Counted from the stretch's first letter, positions 43,302 to 52,384 are shown. The stretch: 64,000 bases of DNA from Phytoactinopolyspora alkaliphila (GCF_010550695.1 NZ_JAAGOB010000002.1:496001-560000), one strand, 5' to 3'. Numbers and translations: made by a program. The notes: generated by a model not told the origin, from the letters alone.

Positions 43302-45235
43302 CACCGACGATACCGCCCGCTACGGCGGGCCACACCCCAGACGTTGCCGGGCCCGCGGCCCCAGCACCGCTGCTCGCCATCCGCGACCTGCGGGTGCGCT
43401 TCCCCAAACGGTACGGCGATGTGGCCGTCCTTGACGGCGTGGACCTGTCCATCGGCGCCGGTGAGGCGGTGGCCGTGGTGGGTGAGTCCGGCTGCGGCAA
43501 GTCGCTGCTCGGCTTGGCCGCCGCACATCTGCTGCCGCCCACGGCGCGGGTTTCGGGGAGCGTCGAGTTCCGCGGCCAGGACGTCCGCCGGATGTCACGG
43601 CGCGAGCTGCGCCGGATGCGCGGCGCCGGCATCGGATTCGTCTACCAGGACGCGATGACCAGCCTCAACCCCGGCATGAGCGTCGGGGCACAGCTCCGCC
43701 AGGTCTGCCGGCTGGGTTCGTCGTCAACTCCGGAAGACCTACTGAGTTCGGTGGGGCTGAACCAGACCGAGCGGATCATGCGGGCCAAGCCATACCAGCT
43801 CTCAGGCGGTCAGCGGCAACGGGTGCTGATCGCCATCGCGCTGGCCCGCGACCCGGAACTGGTGATCGCCGACGAGCCCACCACGGCACTCGACGTGACG
43901 GTCCAGCGCCAGGTGATGGAGCTCCTGCAGGATCTGCGATCCAGCCGTGGATTCGCCCTCATGTTCGTCAGCCATGATCTGGCGCTCGTCTCCGAGGTGG
44001 CCACACGGACAGTCGTCATGTACGCGGGGCAGGTGGCAGAGTCCGGCCCGACCGCGGACATCCTCGACCGGCCCCGTCACCCGTACAGCGCCGGCCTCCT
44101 GCATGCCAGTGTCAGCCTCGAGGAGCGCTGGCCTGTACTGGCACCCATTCCGGGACACGTTCGCCAGCCGGCCGACTTCCCGTCCGGCTGCCGCTTCCGG
44201 GACCGATGCGGGAACGCGGGCCAGCAGTGCGCCGAGCGGCCCGTGCTACGCCTCGATGGTGCGCGCGGGCTGGCCTGTTTTCACCCCGTGACCGGAGACG
44301 ACGATGTTACGGCGGCGACGGCATCCGTGGAGCCCGGGGCAGGCGCCACCGCACCGTCTGCGCCCGTGTCGGCCACACTCACCCCGGCCGTCCCCGCATG
44401 GGCGGCGACCTCCACCTCCGCCTCGACAACCGATGACAGTTCCGAAGCGGACACGGCGATCTTCGAGGTCAAGGATCTCGTCGTCGACTTTGGCTCCGGC
44501 GGCGGGTCGACCCGGGCACTCGACCACGTCTCGCTGACCATCCGACCGGGCCAAGCCGTCGGGTTGATCGGCGAGTCCGGGTCCGGCAAGACCACGCTTT
44601 CCCGGTCGCTGCTCGGCCTGATCCAGCCGGCCAGCGGCGAGGTCCTGTACCACGGCCGGGATGTCTACGCGATGCCGCGACTGGCCCGCTTTCGGACACT
44701 CAGTCTGAACACCGCCATGGTCTTCCAGGACCCGCGCAGCTCGCTCAATCCACGGCTGTCCGTGGGAGCGGTGATCCGAGACCCGCTCACCGTGCTCGGC
44801 ATCGGCAACCGCAGGGAGCGCGACACCAGGGTCGGCGATCTGCTGGCCGATGTCGGGCTGCCGGCGCAGGTCGCTGACCGGCCGGTGCGTACCCTCTCCG
44901 GGGGCCAGCTCCAGCGGGTGGCGCTGGCCCGTGCGCTGTCCGTGGAGCCGAGCGTGGTGGTGGCCGACGAGCCCACCTCCGCCCTGGACGTCTCCGTACA
45001 GGCGCAGATCCTCAATCTCTTCCAGGAGATCCGCGCTCGACGTCGTCTCGCCATGCTTGTGGTCTCTCACGACATGCGGGTCATCCGGTTCGCGACGGAT
45101 TACACGGCGGTCATGCTCAACGGCAAGATCGTCGAACAGGGGCCCACCGAGCAGGTCTATGAATCTCCCCAGCACGAATACACCAAGGCGCTGCTCTCCG
45201 CCGCGCCCGTCCTGCGATCTGTCCCACCACCCTAG
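43298..45235 (+). CDS. Fused dipeptide-type ABC ATPase (DppD-DppF in one chain)
   Basis: 645 aa. Two nucleotide-binding domains lie in tandem. Domain 1 has Walker A GESGCGKS at about 62, signature LSGGQRQR at 167, Walker B VIADEPTTALD, and the oligo_HPY tail PSGCRFRDRCGNAGQQC. A flexible Ala/Thr/Ser linker follows at about 340-385. Domain 2 has Walker A GESGSGKT at about 425, signature LSGGQLQR at 533, and VVADEPTSALD. Fusion of the two ATPases is known in actinobacteria and contrasts with the split pair at 30882 and 31861. Confidence 0.9.
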   Translation: MTPTIPPATAGHTPDVAGPAAPAPLLAIRDLRVRFPKRYGDVAVLDGVDLSIGAGEAVAVVGESGCGKSLLGLAAAHLLPPTARVSGSVEFRGQDVRRMSRRELRRMRGAGIGFVYQDAMTSLNPGMSVGAQLRQVCRLGSSSTPEDLLSSVGLNQTERIMRAKPYQLSGGQRQRVLIAIALARDPELVIADEPTTALDVTVQRQVMELLQDLRSSRGFALMFVSHDLALVSEVATRTVVMYAGQVAESGPTADILDRPRHPYSAGLLHASVSLEERWPVLAPIPGHVRQPADFPSGCRFRDRCGNAGQQCAERPVLRLDGARGLACFHPVTGDDDVTAATASVEPGAGATAPSAPVSATLTPAVPAWAATSTSASTTDDSSEADTAIFEVKDLVVDFGSGGGSTRALDHVSLTIRPGQAVGLIGESGSGKTTLSRSLLGLIQPASGEVLYHGRDVYAMPRLARFRTLSLNTAMVFQDPRSSLNPRLSVGAVIRDPLTVLGIGNRRERDTRVGDLLADVGLPAQVADRPVRTLSGGQLQRVALARALSVEPSVVVADEPTSALDVSVQAQILNLFQEIRARRRLAMLVVSHDMRVIRFATDYTAVMLNGKIVEQGPTEQVYESPQHEYTKALLSAAPVLRSVPPP

Positions 45236-45252
45236 GAAGGCACATACCGAAC

Positions 45253-46785
45253 ATGAACCGACGAAACATGGTCATACGCACCGCTGGGCTACTCGGCGCC
45301 TCGATCATTCTCACGGCATGCGGCTCCGACGGAGGCGGCATGGCCGGTAGCGGCTCCGGTGACGAGCCGAGCGGCGAGCAGTCCACCGCGTTGCGGGTCG
45401 CCTTCCCACAGGAGCCACCGGACTGGGACTTCACCCGCAACGGCGCCACCGCCATCAAGGCGCTCGTGGTCCACAACGTGGTGGAGCCGCTGCTGGAGAA
45501 GACCGAGGACGGCTCGTTCGAGCCGCTCCTCGCCGAGTCCTACGAGGTCAGCGACGACGGTCTCGAGTACACGTTCACCATCCGGGCAGCCACGTTCCAC
45601 GACGACAGCGAGCTGACGTCGGCCGACGTCGTCTACTCGCTCGAGACCAGCCGGACGTCGTCCCGGCCGGAGATCTCGGGGCCGCTCGCCGCGGTCGAGT
45701 CGATCGAAGCCATCGACGACACCACGGTGTCGGTGACCCTGGAACGGCCCAGCCAGAGCTTCCTCGACAGCTTGTCGGGTGTTCCTGGACTGGTGATACC
45801 GGAGGACTCGGTCGAGACGCTCGCACAGCAGCCCGTCGGCACCGGGCCGTTCGTCTTCGGGGAATGGCGCAACGGCGTGTCGGTGTCGCTGAACAGGTTC
45901 GAAGATTACTGGGCCGATCTGCCCTACTTCGAGGACATCACCTGGCAGTTCTTCGCCGACGAGACCGCGTCGCTGAACGCGCTGCTCTCCGGGGACGTGG
46001 ACATCGTCAGCAACCTGATCGGCGAAGGTCTCGAGCGCTTCCACAGCATCGACGAGACCGACGGCTTCCAAGGCGTGTCCACCGCGGGATCGGAGTTCAT
46101 CTACCTGGTGCTCAGCGCCGAGGCACCGGCCTTCGACGACGAGCGAGTGCGGCAGGCGATAGCCCACGCCATCGACCGTCAGCCGATCATCGACGGCGCC
46201 AGCGGCGGTCTCGGCCAGCCGTCGTGCGTCTTCGTCAACCCGCCGAACGTCGAATGGAACAGCGACTACTGCCCGTACCCGTACGACCCGGATGCCGCGC
46301 GTGCCCTGCTGGCGGAGGCGGGTGCTGAGGACCTCAGCATCGATTTCACGCACATCACGAGCGGATTCTTCCCTCCGACCATGGAGGTTGTCCGCTCGCA
46401 GCTCACCGACGTGGGCATCAACGTTGAACCTGTAGGCCTCGAGCTGACCACCTACCTGGACGAGATCCTCGGCGACGACCCCACCTTCGAGATGACCGTC
46501 CTCAGCGGACCGCAGCAGGCCGACTCCTGGCAGTGCCCCGGATGGTTTTCCGACGACTGCGTCGAGGAGTTCGACCAGCTGCTGACCGACGCCGATCAAG
46601 CGCTCGACCGAGAGGACTGGGCGGATCTGCGTCGCCAGGCCGTGGAGCTGCTGGCGGACCGGGCCTACGTCATTCCGGTGGCCAACCAGGACGAGGTGTC
46701 CGCCACCCGTGACGACCTGGTCGGCGTGAAGCCCTACCGCTCGGCGAGCGAGCTGGACCTGCGTCCTCTGCGCTGGGCCGAGTAG
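45253..46785 (+). CDS. ABC transporter substrate-binding lipoprotein (peptide/nickel family)
   Basis: 510 aa. Lipobox LTAC (Cys 23) follows a short signal. It is a clear paralogue of the 26968 protein over its full length, sharing HNVVEPLLE, DSELTSADVVYSLE, VGTGPFVFGEWRNG, CVFVNPP, YCPYPYD and CPGWFSDDC. It comes after the fused ATPase, so this operon has a binding protein at each end. The two probably let the importer take up different forms of substrate. Confidence 0.85.
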   Translation: MNRRNMVIRTAGLLGASIILTACGSDGGGMAGSGSGDEPSGEQSTALRVAFPQEPPDWDFTRNGATAIKALVVHNVVEPLLEKTEDGSFEPLLAESYEVSDDGLEYTFTIRAATFHDDSELTSADVVYSLETSRTSSRPEISGPLAAVESIEAIDDTTVSVTLERPSQSFLDSLSGVPGLVIPEDSVETLAQQPVGTGPFVFGEWRNGVSVSLNRFEDYWADLPYFEDITWQFFADETASLNALLSGDVDIVSNLIGEGLERFHSIDETDGFQGVSTAGSEFIYLVLSAEAPAFDDERVRQAIAHAIDRQPIIDGASGGLGQPSCVFVNPPNVEWNSDYCPYPYDPDAARALLAEAGAEDLSIDFTHITSGFFPPTMEVVRSQLTDVGINVEPVGLELTTYLDEILGDDPTFEMTVLSGPQQADSWQCPGWFSDDCVEEFDQLLTDADQALDREDWADLRRQAVELLADRAYVIPVANQDEVSATRDDLVGVKPYRSASELDLRPLRWAE

Positions 46786-46793
46786 GCAGACGA

Positions 46794-48836
46794 ATGTCCA
46801 CGTCTTCGGTGACGGACGCGCCGGGAGCCGCCTTCGGTGGCTCCCGGCCGCCTGCCCTCATACCGCAGCCGCGCGAGGCCCGATTCTCGGCGGACCGGTT
46901 GCCGGTCGGCCGGATCGCCCTGGATCCGCTACCGGCCTCCCTCGCCGCCTACCAGAGCCACATAGAACGGCTGATGGCCACCGTCGGCGACCACTCGGAG
47001 TCCGCCGTGCGGATGTCGGTCACCGCTATGAACGGCCCGCCGGAGGCCTACGAGCTCGAGATCGGCGCCGACGCGGTGCTGATCCGAGCGAGCGACGCAC
47101 ACGGCGCGCTCCACGCGGCCAGAACAGTCGTAGACCTCTGGGACGGTGGCAATGGCCGCCATCTTCCCCACGGGCGGGTCGACGACCACCCCACATACCG
47201 GACCCGTGGCGTGTTCACCGAATCTTTTGCCGGCACCGACCTGATGGAGCGGGCCGACTGGCAGGCGTTCATCGATCGGCTGGGCCAGCTCAAGCTCAAC
47301 ACCGCCGGGATCTCCATCTACGGGTGCTGGGACATCCGCCACGACGTGGATCGCAGCGAGTACCTGTTTGTGCCACTCGACGAGTTCCCCGAGGTGCGTA
47401 CCCCGCAGCGGGTGGTGACGTGGGATCCGGACAGCGGGGAGGAGGTGACGCTCGAGTATCTCCCGCGGATCTTCACCGAGAACTTCTTCGGTGAACTGGT
47501 CCGGTACGCGGCCGAGCAGGGCATCGAGCTGATCCCGCACCTGGGCGGTCCCGGGCATTCCACGCTGCTCCCGCGGCTCATCCCGGAGCTCTCGGCCTGG
47601 GACGACGACGGCAACCCGACCGGGTACGGGTATTGCGTCTCCAGGCCCGAAGCCCGCGCAGCCCTCAGCGCCGTCGTCTCGAACATCACACGTCAACACC
47701 TCCGGCCCCACGGCGTCCGGCGTCTGCACGTCGCCGCCGACGAGTACTACCCGATCCGGAACGTGGACCCCGAGGATCGTCTCCGGGTGGTCAGCCCGTA
47801 CTGCCGATGCGATGGTTGCAGGGACATGTCACCAGGCCAGCAGCTCATCGAGTACCTCGTCACCGTGGGCCGATCCCTCGCCGAGGACGGCATCACCATG
47901 GTGCACTGGCATGACACCCTCGAACGGGAGGGCGTGCTGAACCGCTATCGGGAACGCGTCGCGGAAGAGGACCTTCCGGCTCCGGTCGTCTCCTGGTGGA
48001 AGTACAACGACCCCGTTCCGGTTCCTGACGCCAGCGGCGGCGAGACCTGGGTCTCACCCACCACCGGGCTGTTCGCCACCCTGTTCAACCAGGACTTCAG
48101 CCCCAACATCGAGACCACGCTGCGCCGCGGGGGGCGGGCGGGCGCCACCGGTGCGTTCGCGTACACCATGCAGACGCCCTCCGACCATGCGAACTACGCC
48201 TGTTTCGCCGACCTGGCGTGGAACCTGGAGGGCTCGGGCGGCGCCACCGGTTTCCGTCGTCGCTGGGCTGAGCTGATCTGCCCGGACGACGCCGACGCGG
48301 CCACCCACGCGCTCTCCTTGGCCAGCACGGTGACCGGCAGCTATCCGCTGATGATGTACCTGGTGCAGCACATCCTGCCGTACTTCTCCACCGCGGCGGC
48401 CGGGGTCACCGCCTACCCCGACGACATCATCCGGGCTGCGAGCATCACCCAGCCTCCGTTGGAGGACGCGTACCGGCAGGTGAAGGCGACATTGCTGGAC
48501 GCGGCCGGCATCATGCCCGAAGGCCGGAATGTGCGTCACTGGGGGTCTCCCACCGAGACCTGGCGACGTCAGTCGATCCGCCTCGCCGGCTCGCTCGCGC
48601 TCTTCCTCGACGTGCTGGAAGCCGCCCGGGAGCCAGGCGAGGACCATGCTGGACGGCTAACGGACCGTGGCGTGCAGCTCATGCGGCAGACAGCGGACGC
48701 CACTCCGGCGTACCTGGTGCCGGCCACCATCCGTGAGCACTGGGGGTTCGTCCGGGAGATCGGCCCGGCGCTCGAACGGCTGCGCGCCACGGGTGGGCCG
48801 GTCGCCAAAGAGAGTTGGCATGCCTGGATCGTCTGA
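46794..48836 (+). CDS. Family 20 glycoside hydrolase (beta-N-acetylhexosaminidase-like)
   Basis: 680 aa. The N-terminal domain has the GH20b-like GALHAARTVVDLWD. The catalytic TIM barrel starts TRGVFTESFAGTDLMERADWQAFIDRLGQLKLNT, and the paired acidic residues are in RLHVAADEYYP (about 314-315). A His-rich IELIPHLGGPGHS segment follows the fold. No signal peptide is visible, so it is probably cytoplasmic and acts on imported oligosaccharide or glycoconjugate. It starts 8 bp after the binding protein. Confidence 0.8.
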   Translation: MSTSSVTDAPGAAFGGSRPPALIPQPREARFSADRLPVGRIALDPLPASLAAYQSHIERLMATVGDHSESAVRMSVTAMNGPPEAYELEIGADAVLIRASDAHGALHAARTVVDLWDGGNGRHLPHGRVDDHPTYRTRGVFTESFAGTDLMERADWQAFIDRLGQLKLNTAGISIYGCWDIRHDVDRSEYLFVPLDEFPEVRTPQRVVTWDPDSGEEVTLEYLPRIFTENFFGELVRYAAEQGIELIPHLGGPGHSTLLPRLIPELSAWDDDGNPTGYGYCVSRPEARAALSAVVSNITRQHLRPHGVRRLHVAADEYYPIRNVDPEDRLRVVSPYCRCDGCRDMSPGQQLIEYLVTVGRSLAEDGITMVHWHDTLEREGVLNRYRERVAEEDLPAPVVSWWKYNDPVPVPDASGGETWVSPTTGLFATLFNQDFSPNIETTLRRGGRAGATGAFAYTMQTPSDHANYACFADLAWNLEGSGGATGFRRRWAELICPDDADAATHALSLASTVTGSYPLMMYLVQHILPYFSTAAAGVTAYPDDIIRAASITQPPLEDAYRQVKATLLDAAGIMPEGRNVRHWGSPTETWRRQSIRLAGSLALFLDVLEAAREPGEDHAGRLTDRGVQLMRQTADATPAYLVPATIREHWGFVREIGPALERLRATGGPVAKESWHAWIV

Positions 48837-48908
48837 CGGCTCGCACCACGTCGGAGATGCACCCAGCTCGTCGGCGCCGGGGTTTGCGGGAGGCGATGGA
48901 AGCTGAGG

Positions 48909-49679
48909 TCAGGGCTTCTTCTGGTTCATCAACTCGGCGGCAACCTGGTTGAGCGCCTCCGCCACCCTTGGGACGTCCTCGACGGGCAGCCGTGTGGCCG
49001 GAGCGGAAAGGCTGATGGACGCGGGCAGCCCGAGGCCCGCCAGAGAGACCGCGATGCACCGGCCGTCGCGCTCGTTCTCGCCGTCGTCCAAGGCGTAGCC
49101 CTGGGTCCGCGTCTTCTCCAGCTCGTCGAGGTAGGCGTCGAGCGTAGTGATGGTGGCCGGGGTGCGCTCAGGCATGCCCTCCGCCGCCAGGATGGCCTTC
49201 ACCCGGTCCAGGTCCAGAGTGGCCGCGATAGCTTTGCCGAGCGCGGTGCAGTGCAGCTGGTCACGGTCACCCGGTCGAGCCGCCAGCCGCACGCTGTGGG
49301 GGCTCTCGATTATCTCGGCGTAGGATACCCGGGAACCGTCCAGCATTCCCAGGTTCGCCGTTTCGTCGAACTCATCACGCAACTTGACCAGATACGGCCG
49401 GACCCGATCACCCAGCAGGGCAAGCTGCTGAGACTGCAGCGGCAGGAACGCGGTACCGATCCGGAACAAGCCGCTGACCAGGTCCCGCATGACATACCCC
49501 TCCTCCTCCAGGGTGGTGAGGTATCGGTACGCCGAGCTCTTGGGCAGCTCGGTGACGTCGGCCACCTGATTCAGCGAGAAACCCTGCGGATGTTCCTGGA
49601 TCAGGCTCAAGATGCCACAGACACGCTTCACTGCACGGATGGAGTATCGCTTGTCGGCTGGACCTGGCTCGCGCTCCAT
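48909..49679 (-). CDS. IclR family transcriptional regulator
   Basis: 256 aa. The N-terminal winged helix is YSIRAVKRVCGILSLIQEHPQGFSLNQVADVTELPKSSAYRYLTTLEEEGYVMRD. The C-terminal IclR effector domain has QLHCTALGKAIAATL and GYALDDGENERDGRCIAVSL. IclR proteins control catabolic genes for organic acids and sugars. Convergent with the GH20 gene at the end of the locus, it is the best local candidate to regulate it. Confidence 0.9.
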   Translation of the reverse strand: MEREPGPADKRYSIRAVKRVCGILSLIQEHPQGFSLNQVADVTELPKSSAYRYLTTLEEEGYVMRDLVSGLFRIGTAFLPLQSQQLALLGDRVRPYLVKLRDEFDETANLGMLDGSRVSYAEIIESPHSVRLAARPGDRDQLHCTALGKAIAATLDLDRVKAILAAEGMPERTPATITTLDAYLDELEKTRTQGYALDDGENERDGRCIAVSLAGLGLPASISLSAPATRLPVEDVPRVAEALNQVAAELMNQKKP

Positions 49680-49768
49680 AAACGGAACTCCTACCTTTTA
49701 AGATGTCCACGATCACCGCCGCGGTGCGTCCGGCAACTATAGACGTTGCCAGCACGGATGTTACCAGG

Positions 49769-49862
49769 TGAACTAGCATTCGCTGTCATCGAGACCTGGC
49801 GTAGGAGCGCATGTCAGAAGCCCATCATCGAACTAGCAGTGGTTCTGTCATCGAACTAGCAG
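49769..49862. repeat. Left group of 23-bp-period repeats
   Basis: CATCGAACTAGCAG occurs at 49826-49839 and 49849-49862, exactly 23 bp apart. A degraded copy (GTGAACTAGCATTCGCTGTC) lies at about 49769-49788. The intervening bases TGGTTCTGT are shared with the right group at 55235, where 20 of 23 positions of the full unit match. No gene overlaps it; the AbiEii remnant ends 32 bp away. Confidence 0.65.
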
Positions 49863-49893
49863 GGTGCGGGACATGAGCCTCGCCGTCCCGAAG

Positions 49894-50235
49894 CTAGTTC
49901 ACGCCGAGGTTCCTACAGAACTTCTGCACCGCGGTCATCGCGTCTGCGGTGGCTACGTCCGCATCGAAATCGGGGTGATCCACGAGTAGCTGGTCGACGT
50001 ACGCACTCGGCCCCTGAGCGGCCGGAACTGCGAAGTTGGCCGCGAGATCACGAAGAGCCGTGGTCACCTCGCCTTTCAAATCAGCCGCGAAACGAGTGTT
50101 CACAAGTTCAGCTGCAGCAGGCCCGCCGTACTGGTCATGCAGCAGCATGAACGCGATGTCATACCAATCCTTCGGCTCACGCCGACCATGCACCGCCGCA
50201 CATTTCGCCAGAAAGAATCCAGCCAAGCCCGTCAC
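49894..50235 (-). pseudogene. C-terminal remnant of AbiEii/AbiGii nucleotidyltransferase toxin
   Basis: 113 aa. FFLAKCAAVHGRREPKDWYDIAFMLLHD matches the KDxYDL helix near the C-terminus of AbiEii toxins, and the remaining sequence is helical. The N-terminal nucleotidyltransferase core with its GSxxxxD motif is missing upstream, and no AbiEi antitoxin gene is seen. It is the tail of a degraded type IV toxin-antitoxin pair, and the repeats lie just past its stop. Confidence 0.6.
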
Positions 50236-50460
50236 GTAAACCCGGGCCCGGAGACTCGTCAGGGTTGATACCTGTCAGTCGCGGATGAGACGGTCCCGGA
50301 CAGCAAATCGAGTCCCGCGCAGGTTCGCCGCTCCCAATGCAATACAGCCGTCGAACTTGACGGTGGCACCAGCTGGCGTGTCATTGAGGTCACTGAGCAA
50401 TTCAAACTTGACCACGGTCCGAGCGCCATCTTCGCGGGATTCCCGACGCCAAATATGAGC

Positions 50461-50785
50461 GACTACGCCGATCCGCCCGGAGAACGGCCACTTCCTCATC
50501 GTCAGCATCTCGGTCTCTACAGGAAGCAACTGGTCCGACGACCTGCAGGGCATCGATGTCGACTTCACGTCCTACGACTTCAATGTGATCGGGCCGGACG
50601 GCGTCACCGAGAACGACGTCGTCGGCTCGTCGTACTCGTGCCTGTCCAGCCGAGACGAGATGCCCAGCGTCGGCCCTGGCGAGAACGCCACCGGCAAGGT
50701 TGCCCTCGACATCGCTGCCGAGTCCGGGATACCCGTCTTCCAGCCGTGGTTCATGTATGACGGCGGCTGGGAGTGGAAGTTCTAG
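50461..50785 (+). pseudogene. C-terminal remnant of a DUF4352-type secreted protein
   Basis: About 107 codons from after the TGA at about 50458 read as a beta-sandwich: ENGHFLIVSISVSTGSNW, VIGPDGVTENDV, a Cys in YSCLSSRDEMP, and GENATGKVALDI. This is the shape of the DUF4352 (telokin-like) domain of bacterial lipoproteins. Signal peptide and N-terminus are missing, and no start codon with a ribosome binding site precedes it. Probably a decayed gene; the domain assignment is by eye. Confidence 0.45.
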
Positions 50786-50854
50786 TCCGGCGTGAACGTA
50801 GGCGGCCGTGCTACGGCGCCATCGAGGTGAGCACATCGGAGGCGGGCGGTCTGA

Positions 50855-51523
50855 CTACTTGCGGACCACGGCGTAGTTCAGGTGAGTGACCTTCGACGAC
50901 GATTCCGTTCCCGTCTGGTGGATGGTGACTTTCTCGGCGTCGATGCCGTCGAAGAGGCTCACCCCTCTGCCGAAGAACACGGGCGCGAGTGCGATGGAGA
51001 ACTCGTCGACCAGGCCGGCGTTCAGGTATTGCAGGATCATGTCGGCGCCGCCGGCGATGCGCACGTCTCGCTCTCCCGCTGCCTTCCGGGCCTGCTTAAG
51101 TGCGCTTTCGATGCCGTCGTTGACGAAATTGAACGTCGTGCCGCCGAGGCGCTCCCACGGCTCCCTGACCTCATGGGTAACAACGTAGACGGGGGTGTGG
51201 AACGGTGCCTCCTCCGGCCACGCCACCTCGCCGGCATCGAACATCCGCTTGCCCATGACGCTGGCGCCGGTGCGGTGGAATGTCTGTTCGAGGATGGCGT
51301 TGTCGCGGCCTTCCTTGCCGCCCTCACCGAGCTTCAGGTTCTGGCGCGTGAAGCGCTGCCCGAACGCCCATCCCTGAAGCCGCGACCACTGGGCCATCCA
51401 GTGCTTGAGACTCGGGGTGGTCTCGCCACGTCGTAGCGCGTCGATGTCGTCCGGGCTGCTCTCGGGCGCGATGTACCCGTCGAGCGTCATCGTGACGCTG
51501 AAGAAGACCTTGCCGGTGATCAC
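50855..51523 (-). CDS. Dihydrofolate reductase family (RibD C-terminal-like) protein
   Basis: 222 aa. It has the RibD_C fold: GKVFFSVTMTLDGYIAP, MGKRMFDAGEVAWPEEAPF, PVYVVTHEVREPWERLGGTTFNFV and IAGGADMILQYLNAGLVDEFSIALAPV. Members reduce small substrates with NADPH, but the family is mostly uncharacterised and not true DHFR. It is the last gene of the ArsR operon, overlapping the SRPBCC gene by ATGA. Confidence 0.85.
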   Translation of the reverse strand: MITGKVFFSVTMTLDGYIAPESSPDDIDALRRGETTPSLKHWMAQWSRLQGWAFGQRFTRQNLKLGEGGKEGRDNAILEQTFHRTGASVMGKRMFDAGEVAWPEEAPFHTPVYVVTHEVREPWERLGGTTFNFVNDGIESALKQARKAAGERDVRIAGGADMILQYLNAGLVDEFSIALAPVFFGRGVSLFDGIDAEKVTIHQTGTESSSKVTHLNYAVVRK

Positions 51524-52020
51524 TGGCCTTCCTCGGCGTTGTTCTGGTTCATGGCGTACTCCGCCAGCCGGCCGAGGGTCTGCTGTCCGCCTTCGATGGC
51601 GTGGAACTTCAAAACCGCCTGGTCGCGAAGCTCGGCGGTCGGGAAGATGGTCCGCATGACGACGACGGTCGCCTCGCCCTCGTCGTCGAAGGTCAGAATC
51701 GACTCGAAGGCATTCGGGTCGTCCGCCGACTCGCCGTGCCGCAGGACGATCCGCTCCGGGCGCACGATCTCACGCCAGGTAATCCACTCCGGATAGTCCG
51801 TGCCGTCCGGCCCGTGCATGGTGAATTCCCAGACGCCGCCCTCGCGGAACTCGAACGCGCGTGTTGTGGTGGTGAACCCGTTGGGCCCCCACCATTGCGC
51901 CAGGTGGCGCACATCAGTGAAGGCTGTGAACACTAGATCGCGCGGTGCTTCGATGGTGCGAGTGATCACGATCTCGCGGTCGGCGGTCGCCTGGTGTGCT
52001 GAGTTAGTTGTCATCGGCAT
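51520..52020 (-). CDS. SRPBCC (AHSA1-like) domain protein
   Basis: 166 aa. EIVITRTIEAPRDLVFTAFTDVRHLAQWWGPNGFTTTTRAFEFREGGVWEFTM and TILTF-like strands are the START/Bet v1-like fold of the AHSA1 family. Such proteins bind a hydrophobic ligand. They are commonly encoded directly after an ArsR regulator, as here; the start lies inside the end of the ArsR gene. Confidence 0.85.
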   Translation of the reverse strand: MPMTTNSAHQATADREIVITRTIEAPRDLVFTAFTDVRHLAQWWGPNGFTTTTRAFEFREGGVWEFTMHGPDGTDYPEWITWREIVRPERIVLRHGESADDPNAFESILTFDDEGEATVVVMRTIFPTAELRDQAVLKFHAIEGGQQTLGRLAEYAMNQNNAEEGQ

Positions 52021-52360
52021 TCTCTTTCTGCGCCTCGCTCTTGAGTTCCTGCACGTAGTTGTTCAAACGGTCGAAGCTCTCGTTCCAGAACTCCGCAAAC
52101 CCGCCGACCCACTCATGGATCGGCCGCAGGCCGCGGGCGTCCAAGCCGTAGAGCCGCTGCTTACCGACCTCGCGCACCCGGACCAGCTGCACCTCCCGGA
52201 GCACACGGAGGTGCTTGGATGCACTGGGTTGCGGGATACCAAGCTCTTTCGCGAGATCCAGCACGGGGCGCTCGCCGTCCTTGAGCAACTCCAAGATCTC
52301 GCGGCGCTGAGGCTCGGCGATCGCGTTGAACGTGTCGGATGTTGTTGCTGCGCGAGGCAT
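52004..52360 (-). CDS. ArsR family HTH regulator
   Basis: 118 aa. The winged helix is FNAIAEPQRREILELLKDGERPVLDLAKELGIPQPSASKHLRVLREVQLVRVREVGKQRLYGLD. The metal-binding cysteines of ArsR/SmtB are absent, so it belongs to the SRPBCC-linked branch, not a metal sensor. I prefer ATG 52360 to ATG 52387 because a perfect palindrome (52375-52384) lies between them and suits an operator. First gene of a three-gene operon. Confidence 0.85.
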   Translation of the reverse strand: MPRAATTSDTFNAIAEPQRREILELLKDGERPVLDLAKELGIPQPSASKHLRVLREVQLVRVREVGKQRLYGLDARGLRPIHEWVGGFAEFWNESFDRLNNYVQELKSEAQKENADDN

Positions 52361-52374
52361 GCAGCCATCATATT

Positions 52375-52384
52375 CCCATATGGG
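52375..52384. promoter_or_regulatory. Candidate ArsR operator
   Basis: CCCATATGGG is a perfect 10-bp palindrome 15 bp upstream of the chosen ArsR start. A pair of GCATGCGTCA direct repeats (52384-52393 and 52413-52422) adjoins it. Position and symmetry fit autoregulation by the ArsR protein. Confidence 0.45.

Noticed and set aside
49826-49862. Repeats at 49.8 kb as a CRISPR array
   Set aside because: Only two or three copies, 9-base gaps, no cas genes, and the same unit recurs 5.4 kb away; a mobile-element end fits better.
50275-50568. 97-codon minus-strand frame between the two remnants
   Set aside because: Part of it (VVKFELLSDLNDTPAGATVKFDGC) looks protein-like, but it overlaps the DUF4352 remnant on the other strand, has no ribosome binding site and no family I know.
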